Positions 46,899 through 55,658 of a stretch of DNA of 64,000 bases are shown piece by piece. The stretch is from contig CAVXDY010000003.1 in assembly GCA_963760715.1 (NCBI GenBank), forward strand, positions 682,001 to 746,000, in the 5' to 3' direction. The stretch comes from CAVXDY01 sp963760715 (GTDB lineage Bacteria; Actinomycetota; Thermoleophilia; Miltoncostaeales; Miltoncostaeaceae). Position 1 is the first letter of the stretch. Each line of letters starts with the position of its first letter. The notes beneath the pieces were generated by a model, which saw nothing but the letters and a program-made list of their open reading frames with translations, was not told where the DNA came from and did no database searches. The position numbers and the translations under genes are program-made.

Positions 46899-47515
46899 AC
46901 GACGAGATCGAGCGGGCGCTGCGGTCGGCGGGCGGGGCCGGGATGTCCGGCGCCGCCGAGCGGGCGGCGCGCGGGCTGGCGGACCGGGCGACCGGCGCGG
47001 GGCTGGTGGACGTGGCCTACGCCACGGTCGACTCGCCCCTGGGTCCGCTGTGGGCCGCGGTCACGCGGCGGGGCCTGGTGGCGCTGGCCTACGACCACGA
47101 GCCGGACGACCACCTGCTCGAGCGGCTGGCGGTGGCGGTGTCACCGCGCATCCTGGAGGCGCCCGCGCGGCTGGACGAGGTGCGGCGCGAGCTGGAGGAG
47201 TACTTCGAGGGCCGCCGGCGCGACTTCCGGATCCCGATCGACTGGTCGCTCGTCGCCGACGGCTACCCGCGCGCCGTGCTGCGCCAGACGGCCCGGATCC
47301 CGTACGGCCAGGCCCGCTCCTATGCCGAGGTGGCCGTCGCGGCGGGAAGCCCGCGCGGCTGGCGCGCCGCGGGGAACGCGCTGGGCGCGAACCCGATCCC
47401 GGTCGTCGTGCCCTGCCACCGCGTCCTGCGCTCCGGCGGGGCCATGGGCGGGTACACGGGAGGGCTCGACCGCAAGCGCTTCCTCCTGGAGCTGGAGGGC
47501 CGCCGGGAGCCCTGA
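46895..47515 (+). CDS. ogt: Methylated-DNA--protein-cysteine methyltransferase (Ogt/AGT)
   Basis: This suicide enzyme removes O6-alkyl groups from guanine onto its own cysteine. The 206-residue protein has an N-terminal domain (TVDSPLGPLWAAVTRRGLVA) and the C-terminal DNA-binding/active-site domain with YGQARSYAEVAVAAGSPRGW, GNALGANPIPVVVPCHRVL (Cys174) and GGYTGGLDRKRFLLE. The first 40 residues before the domain (MNDEIERALRSAGGAGMSGA) are unusual for Ogt and recall the helical start of a zinc-less anti-sigma region. The GTG at 46895 overlaps the sigma stop (GTGA), making sigma and repair enzyme a coupled pair. Confidence 0.93.
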   Translation: MNDEIERALRSAGGAGMSGAAERAARGLADRATGAGLVDVAYATVDSPLGPLWAAVTRRGLVALAYDHEPDDHLLERLAVAVSPRILEAPARLDEVRRELEEYFEGRRRDFRIPIDWSLVADGYPRAVLRQTARIPYGQARSYAEVAVAAGSPRGWRAAGNALGANPIPVVVPCHRVLRSGGAMGGYTGGLDRKRFLLELEGRREP

Positions 47516-47556
47516 CGGGGTGATGGCGCCCGCCGGCGGGCGCTCCCGCCCGGCGC

Positions 47557-48588
47557 TCAGGCCGTCCCCCCCGGCTCGGCCGCCTTCTCCTGGTGGCCGC
47601 CGAACTGCTTGCGCATGGCCGACAGCAGCCGGTTGGCGACGTCGCCCTCGCCCCGCGAGCTGAACCGCTCGAACAGGGCGGCGGTGAGCACGTGCGCGGG
47701 GACGCCCTCGTCCACCGCGGCCAGCACCGTCCAGCGCCCCTCGCCCGAATCCGACACGCGGCCGGAGAAGCCCTCGAGCGCCGGGTCCTCGAGCAGGGCG
47801 ATGGCGGTCAGGTCGAGCAGCCAGGACGAGATCACGCTGCCGCGCCGCCACACCTCCGCAACCTCGGCGATGTCGATGTCGTAGCGGTAGGCCCAGGGGT
47901 CGCGCAGGGGGGTCGTCTCGGCGTCGTGCTCCTGCTCGGCGGCTCCGATGCCGGCCTTGCTCAGGATCGCGATGCCCTCGGCGTAGGAGGCCATGATCCC
48001 GTACTCGATCCCGTTGTGGACCATCTTCACGAAGTGCCCGGCGCCGGCCGGGCCGCAGTGCAGGTACCCCCGCTCCGCGGGGCTCGGCTCGCCCGAGCGG
48101 CCGGGCGTGCGCCCCGCCGCCCCCACGCCGGGCGCCAGGGCCTGGAAGATCGGGTCGAGCCGCCGCACCACCTCGTCCTCTCCCCCGATCATCATGCAGT
48201 AGCCGCGCTCCAGCCCGAAGACCCCGCCGCTGGTGCCCACGTCGAGGTAGTGGATGCCCAGGGCGCGGAGCTCCTCGGCGCGCCGGATGTCGTCGCGGTA
48301 ATAGCTGTTGCCCCCGTCGATGATCACGTCGTCCGCGGCCAGGTGCCCGGCCAGCTCGGCGGCGGTGGCGCCGGCGTAGGCGGCCGGCACCATGATCCAG
48401 GCGGCCCGGGGGGCGTCGAGCCTGGCCGCGAAGTCGGCGAGCGACGAGGCGCCCACGGCCCCCTCCGCCGCCAGCAGGGCGACCGCGTCGGCGCTCACGT
48501 CGTACACCACGCACTCGTGCCCGGCGCGCATCAGCCGCCGCACGATGTTGGCGCCCATCCGGCCGAGCCCGATCATCCCGAGTTGCAT
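47557..48588 (-). CDS. gnd: 6-phosphogluconate dehydrogenase, decarboxylating (short form)
   Basis: The enzyme oxidises 6-phosphogluconate to ribulose-5-phosphate with CO2 release. The 343-residue protein has the Rossmann motif GMIGLGRMGANIVRRLMRAG, DVIIDGGNSYYRDD, the substrate loop YLDVGTSGGVFGLERGY, GAGHFVKMVHNGIEYG with the catalytic Lys, and a C-terminal helical domain. It is the short, often NAD-preferring form. An insertion of about 18 residues (GAAGRTPGRSGEPSPAERGY) before YLHCGPAGAGHF is notable. The ATG at 48588 overlaps the pgi stop (TGATG), so pgi and gnd are coupled. Confidence 0.95.
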   Translation of the reverse strand: MQLGMIGLGRMGANIVRRLMRAGHECVVYDVSADAVALLAAEGAVGASSLADFAARLDAPRAAWIMVPAAYAGATAAELAGHLAADDVIIDGGNSYYRDDIRRAEELRALGIHYLDVGTSGGVFGLERGYCMMIGGEDEVVRRLDPIFQALAPGVGAAGRTPGRSGEPSPAERGYLHCGPAGAGHFVKMVHNGIEYGIMASYAEGIAILSKAGIGAAEQEHDAETTPLRDPWAYRYDIDIAEVAEVWRRGSVISSWLLDLTAIALLEDPALEGFSGRVSDSGEGRWTVLAAVDEGVPAHVLTAALFERFSSRGEGDVANRLLSAMRKQFGGHQEKAAEPGGTA

Positions 48589-50219
48589 CAGCTGTCTCTC
48601 CTGTGTGCGCGGTAGCGACGGATAAGGGCGTTGGTGGAGGGATCGTGGCGAAGGTCGGGGTCCTCGGCCGAGGTCAGCTCGGGGATGATGCGCGATGCCA
48701 GCACCTTTCCGAGCTCGACCCCCCACTGGTCGAAGGAGTCGATGCCCCAGATGACCCCCTGGGTGAAGACCTTGTGCTCGTAGAGCGCGATGAGCTGCCC
48801 CAGCACCGAGGGGGTCAGCTCGGGCGCGAGGATCGTGTTGGTGGGGCGGTTGCCCGGGAAGACCCGGTGGGGCACGAGCGCCGGAGGCACGCCCTCGGCG
48901 GCGACCTCCTGCGGCTGGCGGCCGAACGCGAGGGCCTCGGCCTGGGCGAAGAGGTTGGCCATCAGCAGGTCATGGTGCTCGCCCAGCTCCCGGGTCGAGC
49001 GGGTGAAGCCGATCAGGTCGCAGGGCACGAGGCGGGTTCCCTGATGGATGAGCTGGTAGAAGGCGTGCTGGCCGTTGGTGCCCGGCTCCCCCCACACGAC
49101 CGGGCCGGTGGCCGTCTCGACGGGGCGGCCGTGGACGTCCACCGACTTGCCGTTGCTCTCCATGTCGAGCTGCTGGAGGTAGGCGGGGAAGCGCCCGAGC
49201 CGCTCGCTGTAGGGCAGCACCGCGTGGGTCTCCGCGCCCAGGAAGTTGCCGTGCCAGATCCCCAGGAGCCCGAGCAGGACCGGGGCGTTGCGCTCGATCG
49301 GGGTTGAGCGGAAGTGCTCGTCCACCGCGCGGAAGCCGGCGAGGAACTCCCCGAAGCGCTCGGGCCCGATCGCGATGGCCAGCGACAGGCCGATGGCCGA
49401 GTCGACCGAGTAGCGGCCGCCCACCCAGTCCCAGAAGCCGACCATCTCGGAGCTGTCGATGCCGAACGCCTCGACCTGCTCGGCGTTGGTGGAGACGGCC
49501 ACGAAGTGGTGCCGCACGGGGTCGTCGGCCGCCTCGCCCGCGAGGCCGCTCAGCAGCCAGTCCCGCGCGCTGCGCGCGTTGGTCAGGGTCTCCAGCGTCG
49601 TGAAGGTCTTGGACGAGACCACGAACAGCGTGGAGCGGGGGTCCAGGCCGTCCACGGCATCCAGGACGTCGACCCCGTCGATGTTCGACACGAAACGCAC
49701 CTCGATGGCGGGATCGGCCCGGTCGCCGAGCGCCCGGTAGGCCATCGCGGGGCCGAGGTCCGAGCCCCCGATGCCGATGTTCACCACCGCCCGGATGCGC
49801 TCGCCCGTGGCGCCGGTCCATGCGCCCGAGCGCACGCGGCGGACGAGATCGGCCATGCGATCGAGCATGGCGTGGACGTCGGGCACCACGTTGTGGCCGT
49901 CGACCTCGATCACCTCGTCCCGCGGAGCCCGCAGCGCCACGTGCAGCGCCGGCCGCCCCTCGGTGACGTTGATGCGCTCACCGGCGAACATCGCCTCGAT
50001 GCGCCGGGGCAGGCCCGCCTTCCGCGCCAGCGCCGCGAGCAGGACGAGCGTCTCGCGGGTGACCCGGCTCTTCGAGTAGTCGATGTACAGGTCGGCCACG
50101 TCCACGACGAGCTCCTCGCCGCGGGCCGGGTCGGACGCGAAGAGGTCGCGCAGGTGCGCGTCGCGCACGGCCGAGGCGTGGCGCTCCAGGGCCGCCCACT
50201 CGTTCGTGCGGGCGATCAC
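48588..50219 (-). CDS. pgi: Glucose-6-phosphate isomerase
   Basis: Pgi interconverts glucose-6-phosphate and fructose-6-phosphate. The 543-residue protein has VVNIGIGGSDLGPAMAYRAL, FVSNIDGVDV, SKTFTTLETLTNAR, the catalytic region GGRYSVDSAIGLSLAIAIGP, QLDMESNGKSVDVHGRPV and the terminal signature SFDQWGVELGKVLA. It is of the large eukaryote/proteobacteria-like class. The GTG at 50219 overlaps the mazG stop (GTGA), and the stop overlaps the gnd start. It links glycogen-derived glucose-phosphate to glycolysis and the pentose phosphate pathway. Confidence 0.97.
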   Translation of the reverse strand: MIARTNEWAALERHASAVRDAHLRDLFASDPARGEELVVDVADLYIDYSKSRVTRETLVLLAALARKAGLPRRIEAMFAGERINVTEGRPALHVALRAPRDEVIEVDGHNVVPDVHAMLDRMADLVRRVRSGAWTGATGERIRAVVNIGIGGSDLGPAMAYRALGDRADPAIEVRFVSNIDGVDVLDAVDGLDPRSTLFVVSSKTFTTLETLTNARSARDWLLSGLAGEAADDPVRHHFVAVSTNAEQVEAFGIDSSEMVGFWDWVGGRYSVDSAIGLSLAIAIGPERFGEFLAGFRAVDEHFRSTPIERNAPVLLGLLGIWHGNFLGAETHAVLPYSERLGRFPAYLQQLDMESNGKSVDVHGRPVETATGPVVWGEPGTNGQHAFYQLIHQGTRLVPCDLIGFTRSTRELGEHHDLLMANLFAQAEALAFGRQPQEVAAEGVPPALVPHRVFPGNRPTNTILAPELTPSVLGQLIALYEHKVFTQGVIWGIDSFDQWGVELGKVLASRIIPELTSAEDPDLRHDPSTNALIRRYRAHRRDS

Positions 50220-51235
50220 GCCGGCGACCCCGAGGCGCGCGATGCCTCGTACCAGCGCAGCTGCTCGTCGACCGGCAGGCTCTCGAACGCGGCCCCGGCC
50301 TCGGCCGCCAGCCGCTCCGCGCCCTCCACGCGCTCGCGGAAACGCTGCGCCGAGGCGCGCAGGGCGAGCTCGGGATCGGCGCCCAGCGCCCGCGCCGCCG
50401 CGACCGCGGCGAACAGCACGTCCCCCAGCTCGCGGGCCCCCGGATCCTCGCGCAGCTCCGCGGTCTCCTCCTCCAGCTTCGCCAGCGCCGCGTCGACGCC
50501 GGGGAAGTCGAAGCCGACCGCCGCCGCGCGGCGCTGGGCCTTGGTGGCGTAGGCGAGGGCCGGGAGCCCGGCGGGCAGCTCGTGGAAGATCCCCTGGCCG
50601 GCCCGCTCCTCGCGCTTGCGCCGCTCCCACATGTCCACCACGCGCGACGCCGTGCCGGCGGCCGCGTCCCCGTAGACGTGGGGGTGCCGCGCCACGAGCT
50701 TGTCCGCCTGGCCGCGCGCCACGAGGGCGAGGTCGGCGGTGCCCCGCTCCTCGAGGAGCTGGGAGAGGAACACGGCCTGGAAGAGCAGGTCGCCCAGCTC
50801 GTCGGGCAGGCCCGCGCCGCCCTGGGCCACGGCGTCCGCCACCTCGAACGCCTCCTCGATCGTGTGCGGAACGATCGTCTCGGCGGTCTGCTCGCGGTCC
50901 CAGGGGCAGTCCCGCCGCAGCCTCACGCCCACCTCGGCGAGGGCGGCGACCTCCGCCCCGATGGCGCGCGCCCGCAGCGCATCGCGGGCCGGAAGGGTGT
51001 CCGCGTGCGGCAGCGCCAGCGCCAGGCGGTGCGCCTCGGCGTCGGGGGCCGCGACGGTGGCGTCAGCCGGGAGCCCCGAGAGCTCGCCCAGCGCCTCCGG
51101 CACCACCGGAAGCACCGCGAGGAGCTCGGCGGAGAGCGGCGCCGCGAGCACCCGGGACGCGGCCGCAAGGGCCGCCAGAGCCGTCGCGGGCACCGCGTCG
51201 GCGGCTCCCGACCCGAGGCCGACGACCCGAACCAT
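50216..51235 (-). CDS. mazG: MazG nucleoside triphosphate pyrophosphohydrolase with reduced N-terminal methylase-like region
   Basis: MazG hydrolyses NTPs to NMP and pyrophosphate and limits ppGpp and mutagenic nucleotides. The 339-residue protein has the MazG helices and metal-binding motif IPHTIEEAFEVADAV-like (TIEEAFEVADAV at about 122-133) with GLPDELGDLLFQAVFLSQLL, and a second MazG half (LAKLEEETAELREDPGARELG). Residues 1-95 (VRVVGLGSGAADAVPATALA) resemble the start of the tetrapyrrole-methylase domain of YabN-type fusions but are too short to be active. It sits between the PpiC-type lipoprotein gene and pgi. Confidence 0.9.
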   Translation of the reverse strand: MVRVVGLGSGAADAVPATALAALAAASRVLAAPLSAELLAVLPVVPEALGELSGLPADATVAAPDAEAHRLALALPHADTLPARDALRARAIGAEVAALAEVGVRLRRDCPWDREQTAETIVPHTIEEAFEVADAVAQGGAGLPDELGDLLFQAVFLSQLLEERGTADLALVARGQADKLVARHPHVYGDAAAGTASRVVDMWERRKREERAGQGIFHELPAGLPALAYATKAQRRAAAVGFDFPGVDAALAKLEEETAELREDPGARELGDVLFAAVAAARALGADPELALRASAQRFRERVEGAERLAAEAGAAFESLPVDEQLRWYEASRASGSPA

Positions 51236-51244
51236 GCCGGGACT

Positions 51245-52285
51245 CTACGGCGTGGTGGTGGTGGGTGCCGTGGGGGTCGGCGCCGGCTTCAGGCTCTTGT
51301 CGGCGTAGGTCGTCTTGGCGTCCCACTTCTTGAGGACGCCCACACTCCAGTCCGACCACGCCTGCTCGCGCTTCTGGGCCAGCTGGCTGGCGATGATCCC
51401 GGCCTTCGCCTCGGCGAACGAGGTGGTGTGGGCGGGCGTCGTGTTGACCGTGATGATGTGCCAGCCGAACTGCGTCTTCACCGGCTGGGAGATCTGGCCG
51501 TCCTTCAGGGCGAAGGCGGCCTTGTCGAACTCCGGCACGAACTGGCCCTTCACGAGCGCTCCGAGATCGCCGCCCTTGTCCTTGGTGGTCGTGTCGGTCG
51601 AGTCCTTCCGGGCGAGCTCGGCGAAGTTCTGGGGGGTCACCTCGGCGCGGATCTTGTCCGCCTCGGCCTTCGTCGGAACCAGGATGTGGCTCACCCGGCG
51701 CCCGGCCGCGACCTTGAACTGGGCGATGTTCTGGTCGTAGTACTTCTGCGCGTCCGCCTCGGTGAAGCGGATGCCCCGGGTGACGTGGTCCTTGAGCTTT
51801 GTCCGCTGGAGGCCGTCCTTGACGATGTCGCGCGCGTCGGCCGGGGAGATCTTCCGCGCTATCAGGAACGCGTCGAACTGCTTCTTCGAGCCGCCGAAAT
51901 TCTGCTTGACGATGCGCGCGAGGTCGGCGTCGATGTCGGCCTCGGTGACGGTGCAGGGCGTGCCGCAATCACGGGCCTCGAAGTCGATGATCCGGGACTG
52001 CACCAGATCCTGGACGGCCTGCTGGCGCACCTGGTCGAACCCCGCCTGGCCCGCGGCGGGAAGGGTCTGGCCGGAGGCCTTGGCCACGGCGCTCTGCCGG
52101 GCGATGGCCGCGTCGAGCTGGGCCTGGGTGATGTTGGAGTCGCCCACGCGAACCACGACGCCGTCGGAGAGGTTGGCGGAGTTCCCTCCACAGGCGGAGA
52201 CCAGCAGGAGGCCGACGGCCCCGGCGACGACGAGGGCGGCGGCGACCCCCGCTCGGCGCGGTGATCTGCGGATGGTCTTCGCCAC
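51245..52285 (-). CDS. PpiC-type peptidyl-prolyl isomerase, lipoprotein (PrsA/SurA-like)
   Basis: This is an extracytoplasmic folding catalyst. The 346-residue protein has a lipoprotein signal (LVSAC, lipidated Cys32), an N-terminal SurA-like helical chaperone region (about 40-175) with VRVGDSNITQAQLDAAIAR, and a parvulin domain (about 195-290) with RRVSHILVPTKAEADKI, KGGDLGALVKGQFVPEFDKA and TQFGWHIITVN. The tail is Thr/Pro-rich. An adjacent Cys-Gly-Thr-Pro-Cys pair in DCGTPCTVTE may form a disulfide. It lies 82 nt downstream of mfd, and mazG follows after 9 nt. Confidence 0.93.
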   Translation of the reverse strand: MAKTIRRSPRRAGVAAALVVAGAVGLLLVSACGGNSANLSDGVVVRVGDSNITQAQLDAAIARQSAVAKASGQTLPAAGQAGFDQVRQQAVQDLVQSRIIDFEARDCGTPCTVTEADIDADLARIVKQNFGGSKKQFDAFLIARKISPADARDIVKDGLQRTKLKDHVTRGIRFTEADAQKYYDQNIAQFKVAAGRRVSHILVPTKAEADKIRAEVTPQNFAELARKDSTDTTTKDKGGDLGALVKGQFVPEFDKAAFALKDGQISQPVKTQFGWHIITVNTTPAHTTSFAEAKAGIIASQLAQKREQAWSDWSVGVLKKWDAKTTYADKSLKPAPTPTAPTTTTP

Positions 52286-52315
52286 GACGCGGGCGATGGT
52301 AGCACCTGCCCTCCG

Positions 52316-52351
52316 CGCCCCCGTTAGGGGCGTCTTAAGGCTTGGAAAGCC
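52316..52351 (-). terminator. Two hairpins after mfd
   Basis: Downstream of the mfd stop on the minus strand a GGCTT-tcc-AAGCC hairpin (52339-52351) and a CGCCCC-taacg-GGGGCG hairpin (52316-52332) lie in the 82-nt gap before the PpiC-type gene. Neither is followed by a long T run on this strand, so termination may be partial. Confidence 0.4.
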
Positions 52352-52367
52352 GGTTTTGGGGACCTTC

Positions 52368-55300
52368 TCAGGCGGCGACGGCGGTCGCCCCGACGAGGGC
52401 GTCGAGGGCCGCCTCGGCCGCCGCGAGGCGCTCGCCGGGGGCGGAGCCGGCCGGAAGCGACACGATCTGCTCCCGGGCCGCGTAGGTGGCCCGGGAGTCC
52501 GTCTCGCGCAGCGCGCGGAGCTGCTGGCTGGTGAGGCTCACGGGCGCCACGGTGAGGCGGCCGGACCGCATCGAGAGCTGGCTGGCCCCCGCCGCGCGCA
52601 GCTTCACCCGCAGCCTCTGCACGGCCAGCAGGGCGTCCACCGGGGCAGGCGGCGCTCCGAAGCGGTCCTCCATCTCGCCGCGCAGGCGGACGATCTCGTC
52701 GAGGTCCGCGGCGAGGGCGATGCGCCGGTGCAGGTCGATCTTTGCGGTCTCGAGCGGGACGTAGTCGCTCGGGATGTAGGCGGACACGGGGATCTCCACC
52801 CGCACCTCCCGCTCGTGCGTCTCGCGCCCCTGCCCGGCCATCACGGCCTCGTTCAGCATCTCCAGGTAGAGCTCGAAGCCCACCGCGGCCACGTGCCCGC
52901 TCTGCTCGTCGCCCAGGAGGTTGCCGGCACCCCGGATCTCGAGGTCCCTCATCGCGATCCGGAGCCCGCTGCCGAGCTCCGTGTAGTCGGCCAGCGCCCG
53001 CAGGCGCGAGGCGGCGTCGCGGCTGAGGGTGGCCGCGTCCGGGTAGAGCAGGTAGGCGTGGGCGGTCACGTCCGAGCGGCCCACCCTCCCCCGGATCTGG
53101 TAGAGCTGGGACAGCCCGAGCCGGTCGGCGCGCTCCACCACGAGGGTGTTGGCCTGGGGGATGTCGAGCCCCGACTCGATGATGCTCGTGGCCACCAGCA
53201 CGTCGGCCTCGCCGCGCACGAAGGTCAGCATCACGTCCTCGAGCTCGTGCTCCGCCATCTGGCCGTGCGCGGTCACGATCGTCAGCTCCGGGGCCAGCGC
53301 ACGCAGCTGGGAGGCGGCCTCCTCGATCGTCTCCACGCGGTTGTGCACGTAGAAGCTCTGACCCCCGCGGGCGGCCTCGCGGCGCAGGGCCTCGACGACC
53401 ACCGGCTCGTCGTACTCCAGCACATGGGTGGCGATCGGCCTCCGGCCCTCCGGCGGGGTCTCGATGACGCTGATGTCGCGCAGCCCCGACAGCGAGATCT
53501 GGAGCGTCCGCGGGATGGGGGTCGCGCTCATGGCCAGGACGTCCGCGCGCAGGCGCAGCTGCCGGAGGGCCTCCTTCTGGGCCACGCCGAAGCGCTGCTC
53601 CTCGTCCACGATGACCAGGCCGAGGTCCTTGGGCTGCACGTCCATCGACAGCAGGCGGTGGGTCCCGATGAGGATGTCGAGCCGGCCGTCGCGGTAGCGC
53701 CCGAGGGCCTCGCGGGTCTCGGCGGGGGTGCGGAAGCGGTTCACCATGTCCACGCTCACGGGCAGGTCGGCGTAGCGGTCGCGGAAGGTGGCCAGGTGCT
53801 GCTGGGCCAGGATCGTGGTCGGCACCAGCATCAGCACCTGCTTCCCGGCGGCGGCGCACTTGAAGGCCGCGCGCATGGCGATCTCGGTCTTGCCGAAGCC
53901 GACGTCGCCGCAGATGAGCCGGTCCATCGGGCGGGGGCGCTCCATGTCGTCCACCACCGCGTCGATGGCCCGCTGCTGGTCGGGGGTCTCCCGGTGCGGG
54001 AAGCTCCGCTCCAGCTCGCGGGTGAGCTCGTCGTCCGCGGGGAACGCGAAGCCCTTCGCGGCGGCGCGGGCCTCGTAGAGGGAGATCAGCTCCCCGGCCA
54101 TCTCGCGCACCGCCACCCGCGCGCGGGACTTCATGCGATCCCACGCCTTGCCGCCGAGCTTGGAGAGCGCCGGGGGCGAGCCGTCGGCGCCCACGTAGCG
54201 GGTCACCCGGTCGAGCTGGTCGTGCGGCACGTAGAGCCGGTCGCCGTCGGCGAACGCCAGCGCCAGGTAGTCGCGGGTCAGGCCGGCCACGGTGCGGGTC
54301 TCGAAGGCGGTGAGCCGCCCGATCCCGTGGTCCTCGTGGACCACGTGGTCGCCCACCTTCAGGTCGAGGAAGCTCGCCAGGCGGCGGCCGACGACCGGGC
54401 CGCGCTCCGACGGGGGGCGGCGCCGGCGCATCAGCCGCTCCTCGGGCACGATCGCGACGCCGGCGGCGCGTGACACCAGGCCGGCGCGCAGCGGCATGAT
54501 CGTCATGCCCACCTCGCCGGCGGGCGGCAGCTCCCCGGGCTCCAGCTCAAGCGGGCGCAGCCGTGCGAGCCGGGCGGCCGCGCGCGCCATGTCGCCCCGC
54601 CGCCCGAACGCCACGACGACCCGCATCCCGGAGCGGCCGAGCCGGGCCAGCTCGCCCTCGGCCTCGGTCGCGGAGCGGGTGGCGAAGCGCGCCTCGACGG
54701 CGTCGAGGGCCGGCTCCGCGGATCCGGCCGGCGGGGAGAGGTCGAGGGACGCGGCCCGGGCCAGGGAATCCGCCACCCGCGCGGGGTCGACCAGGGCTCC
54801 GGCGGCCGCCTCGTCCTCGAGCCGCTCGGCCGCCTCGCGAAGGGCGGCGTGGTGCTCGGTGGGCGCCAGTCGCACCACCACCGAATCGCCGGGCCCGGGG
54901 TCGGTGAGGGGGTCGGCCACGTCCGCCCCGCGGGGCTCGGCCGCGGGCCACGCGGTGAGCCGCGACATGGGCCGGATCGTGCGCTGCGTGAACGGGGAGA
55001 AGGCCCGCATGCTCTCGACCTCGTCGCCGAAGAGCTCGATGCGCGCGGGCAGATCGGCCGTCGACGGGTACACGTCGAGGATCCCGCCCCGCACGGACAG
55101 GTCGCCGCGCTCCTCGACCTGGGGCACGCGCTCGTATCCCATCGCCACGAGCCGGTCGACCAGGTCGTCGAGGGAGAGCGCCTGGCCCACGGACACCTCG
55201 AGCGCCTCCTGGCGCGCGGAGGCCGCGGGCACGCGCTCCGCCAGCGCCGGCGCGCCCGCGATCACCACCGACCCGGGGGTTCCGAGGGTCGCGAGGGCCC

Positions 55301-55619
55301 GCGCCCGCAGGCCCACCAGGTGGGGGGACGGGCCCACGGCGCCGCCCGCCGGAACCCCGCGCGTGGGCCAGAGGGCGATCGGCCCGCGCCCGAGCACGGC
55401 GCCCAGCTCCGTCGCGAGGTCGCGCGCCTCGTCGTCACCCGGCGCCACCACCAGCAGCGCCCGGCCGGTCTCGCGCGAGAGCGCCGCGAGCGCGAACGGC
55501 CAGGCCGGCCGTGCCAGGGCCACCGATCCCGCCGCCTCGCCGCCGGCAAGGCGCGCGGCGGCCTCCGCGAGCGCGGGCGCGCGCAGGAGGGCGCGGTCAA
55601 GGACGGTTGTGCCGATCAT
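52368..55619 (-). CDS. mfd: Transcription-repair coupling factor
   Basis: Mfd releases stalled RNA polymerase and recruits UvrA. The 1,083-residue protein has UvrB-homology domains (about 30-350), an RNA-polymerase interacting region (about 390-480: GDHVVHEDHGIGRLTAFET), and the RecG-like helicase with Walker A GDVGFGKTEIAMRAA, LVPTTILAQQHLATF, the DEEQ box VIVDEEQRFGV, SATPIPRTL, YVHNRVETIEE and VVERADRLGLSQLYQIRGRV followed by GR. A C-terminal TRCF domain (about 930-1060) follows. The ATG at 55619 lies in the last copy of a short tandem repeat. It is in the conserved rplY-pth-mfd order. Confidence 0.98.
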   Translation of the reverse strand: MIGTTVLDRALLRAPALAEAAARLAGGEAAGSVALARPAWPFALAALSRETGRALLVVAPGDDEARDLATELGAVLGRGPIALWPTRGVPAGGAVGPSPHLVGLRARALATLGTPGSVVIAGAPALAERVPAASARQEALEVSVGQALSLDDLVDRLVAMGYERVPQVEERGDLSVRGGILDVYPSTADLPARIELFGDEVESMRAFSPFTQRTIRPMSRLTAWPAAEPRGADVADPLTDPGPGDSVVVRLAPTEHHAALREAAERLEDEAAAGALVDPARVADSLARAASLDLSPPAGSAEPALDAVEARFATRSATEAEGELARLGRSGMRVVVAFGRRGDMARAAARLARLRPLELEPGELPPAGEVGMTIMPLRAGLVSRAAGVAIVPEERLMRRRRPPSERGPVVGRRLASFLDLKVGDHVVHEDHGIGRLTAFETRTVAGLTRDYLALAFADGDRLYVPHDQLDRVTRYVGADGSPPALSKLGGKAWDRMKSRARVAVREMAGELISLYEARAAAKGFAFPADDELTRELERSFPHRETPDQQRAIDAVVDDMERPRPMDRLICGDVGFGKTEIAMRAAFKCAAAGKQVLMLVPTTILAQQHLATFRDRYADLPVSVDMVNRFRTPAETREALGRYRDGRLDILIGTHRLLSMDVQPKDLGLVIVDEEQRFGVAQKEALRQLRLRADVLAMSATPIPRTLQISLSGLRDISVIETPPEGRRPIATHVLEYDEPVVVEALRREAARGGQSFYVHNRVETIEEAASQLRALAPELTIVTAHGQMAEHELEDVMLTFVRGEADVLVATSIIESGLDIPQANTLVVERADRLGLSQLYQIRGRVGRSDVTAHAYLLYPDAATLSRDAASRLRALADYTELGSGLRIAMRDLEIRGAGNLLGDEQSGHVAAVGFELYLEMLNEAVMAGQGRETHEREVRVEIPVSAYIPSDYVPLETAKIDLHRRIALAADLDEIVRLRGEMEDRFGAPPAPVDALLAVQRLRVKLRAAGASQLSMRSGRLTVAPVSLTSQQLRALRETDSRATYAAREQIVSLPAGSAPGERLAAAEAALDALVGATAVAA

Positions 55620-55658
55620 TCGGTTGTGCCGATCATCTCGGGGGTGCCGATCATTCGG
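55605..55658. repeat. Three imperfect tandem copies of a 17-19 bp unit at the pth/mfd junction
   Basis: Copies occur at about 55605-55621, 55622-55639 and 55640-55658 on the plus strand, each containing GTGCCGATCAT. Read on the minus strand each unit carries ATGATCGGCAC. The first overlaps the pth stop (GAATGA), the middle gives a second ATG and the last is the start of mfd (ATGATCGGCACAACC). It looks like a duplicated mfd initiation region. Confidence 0.8.
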
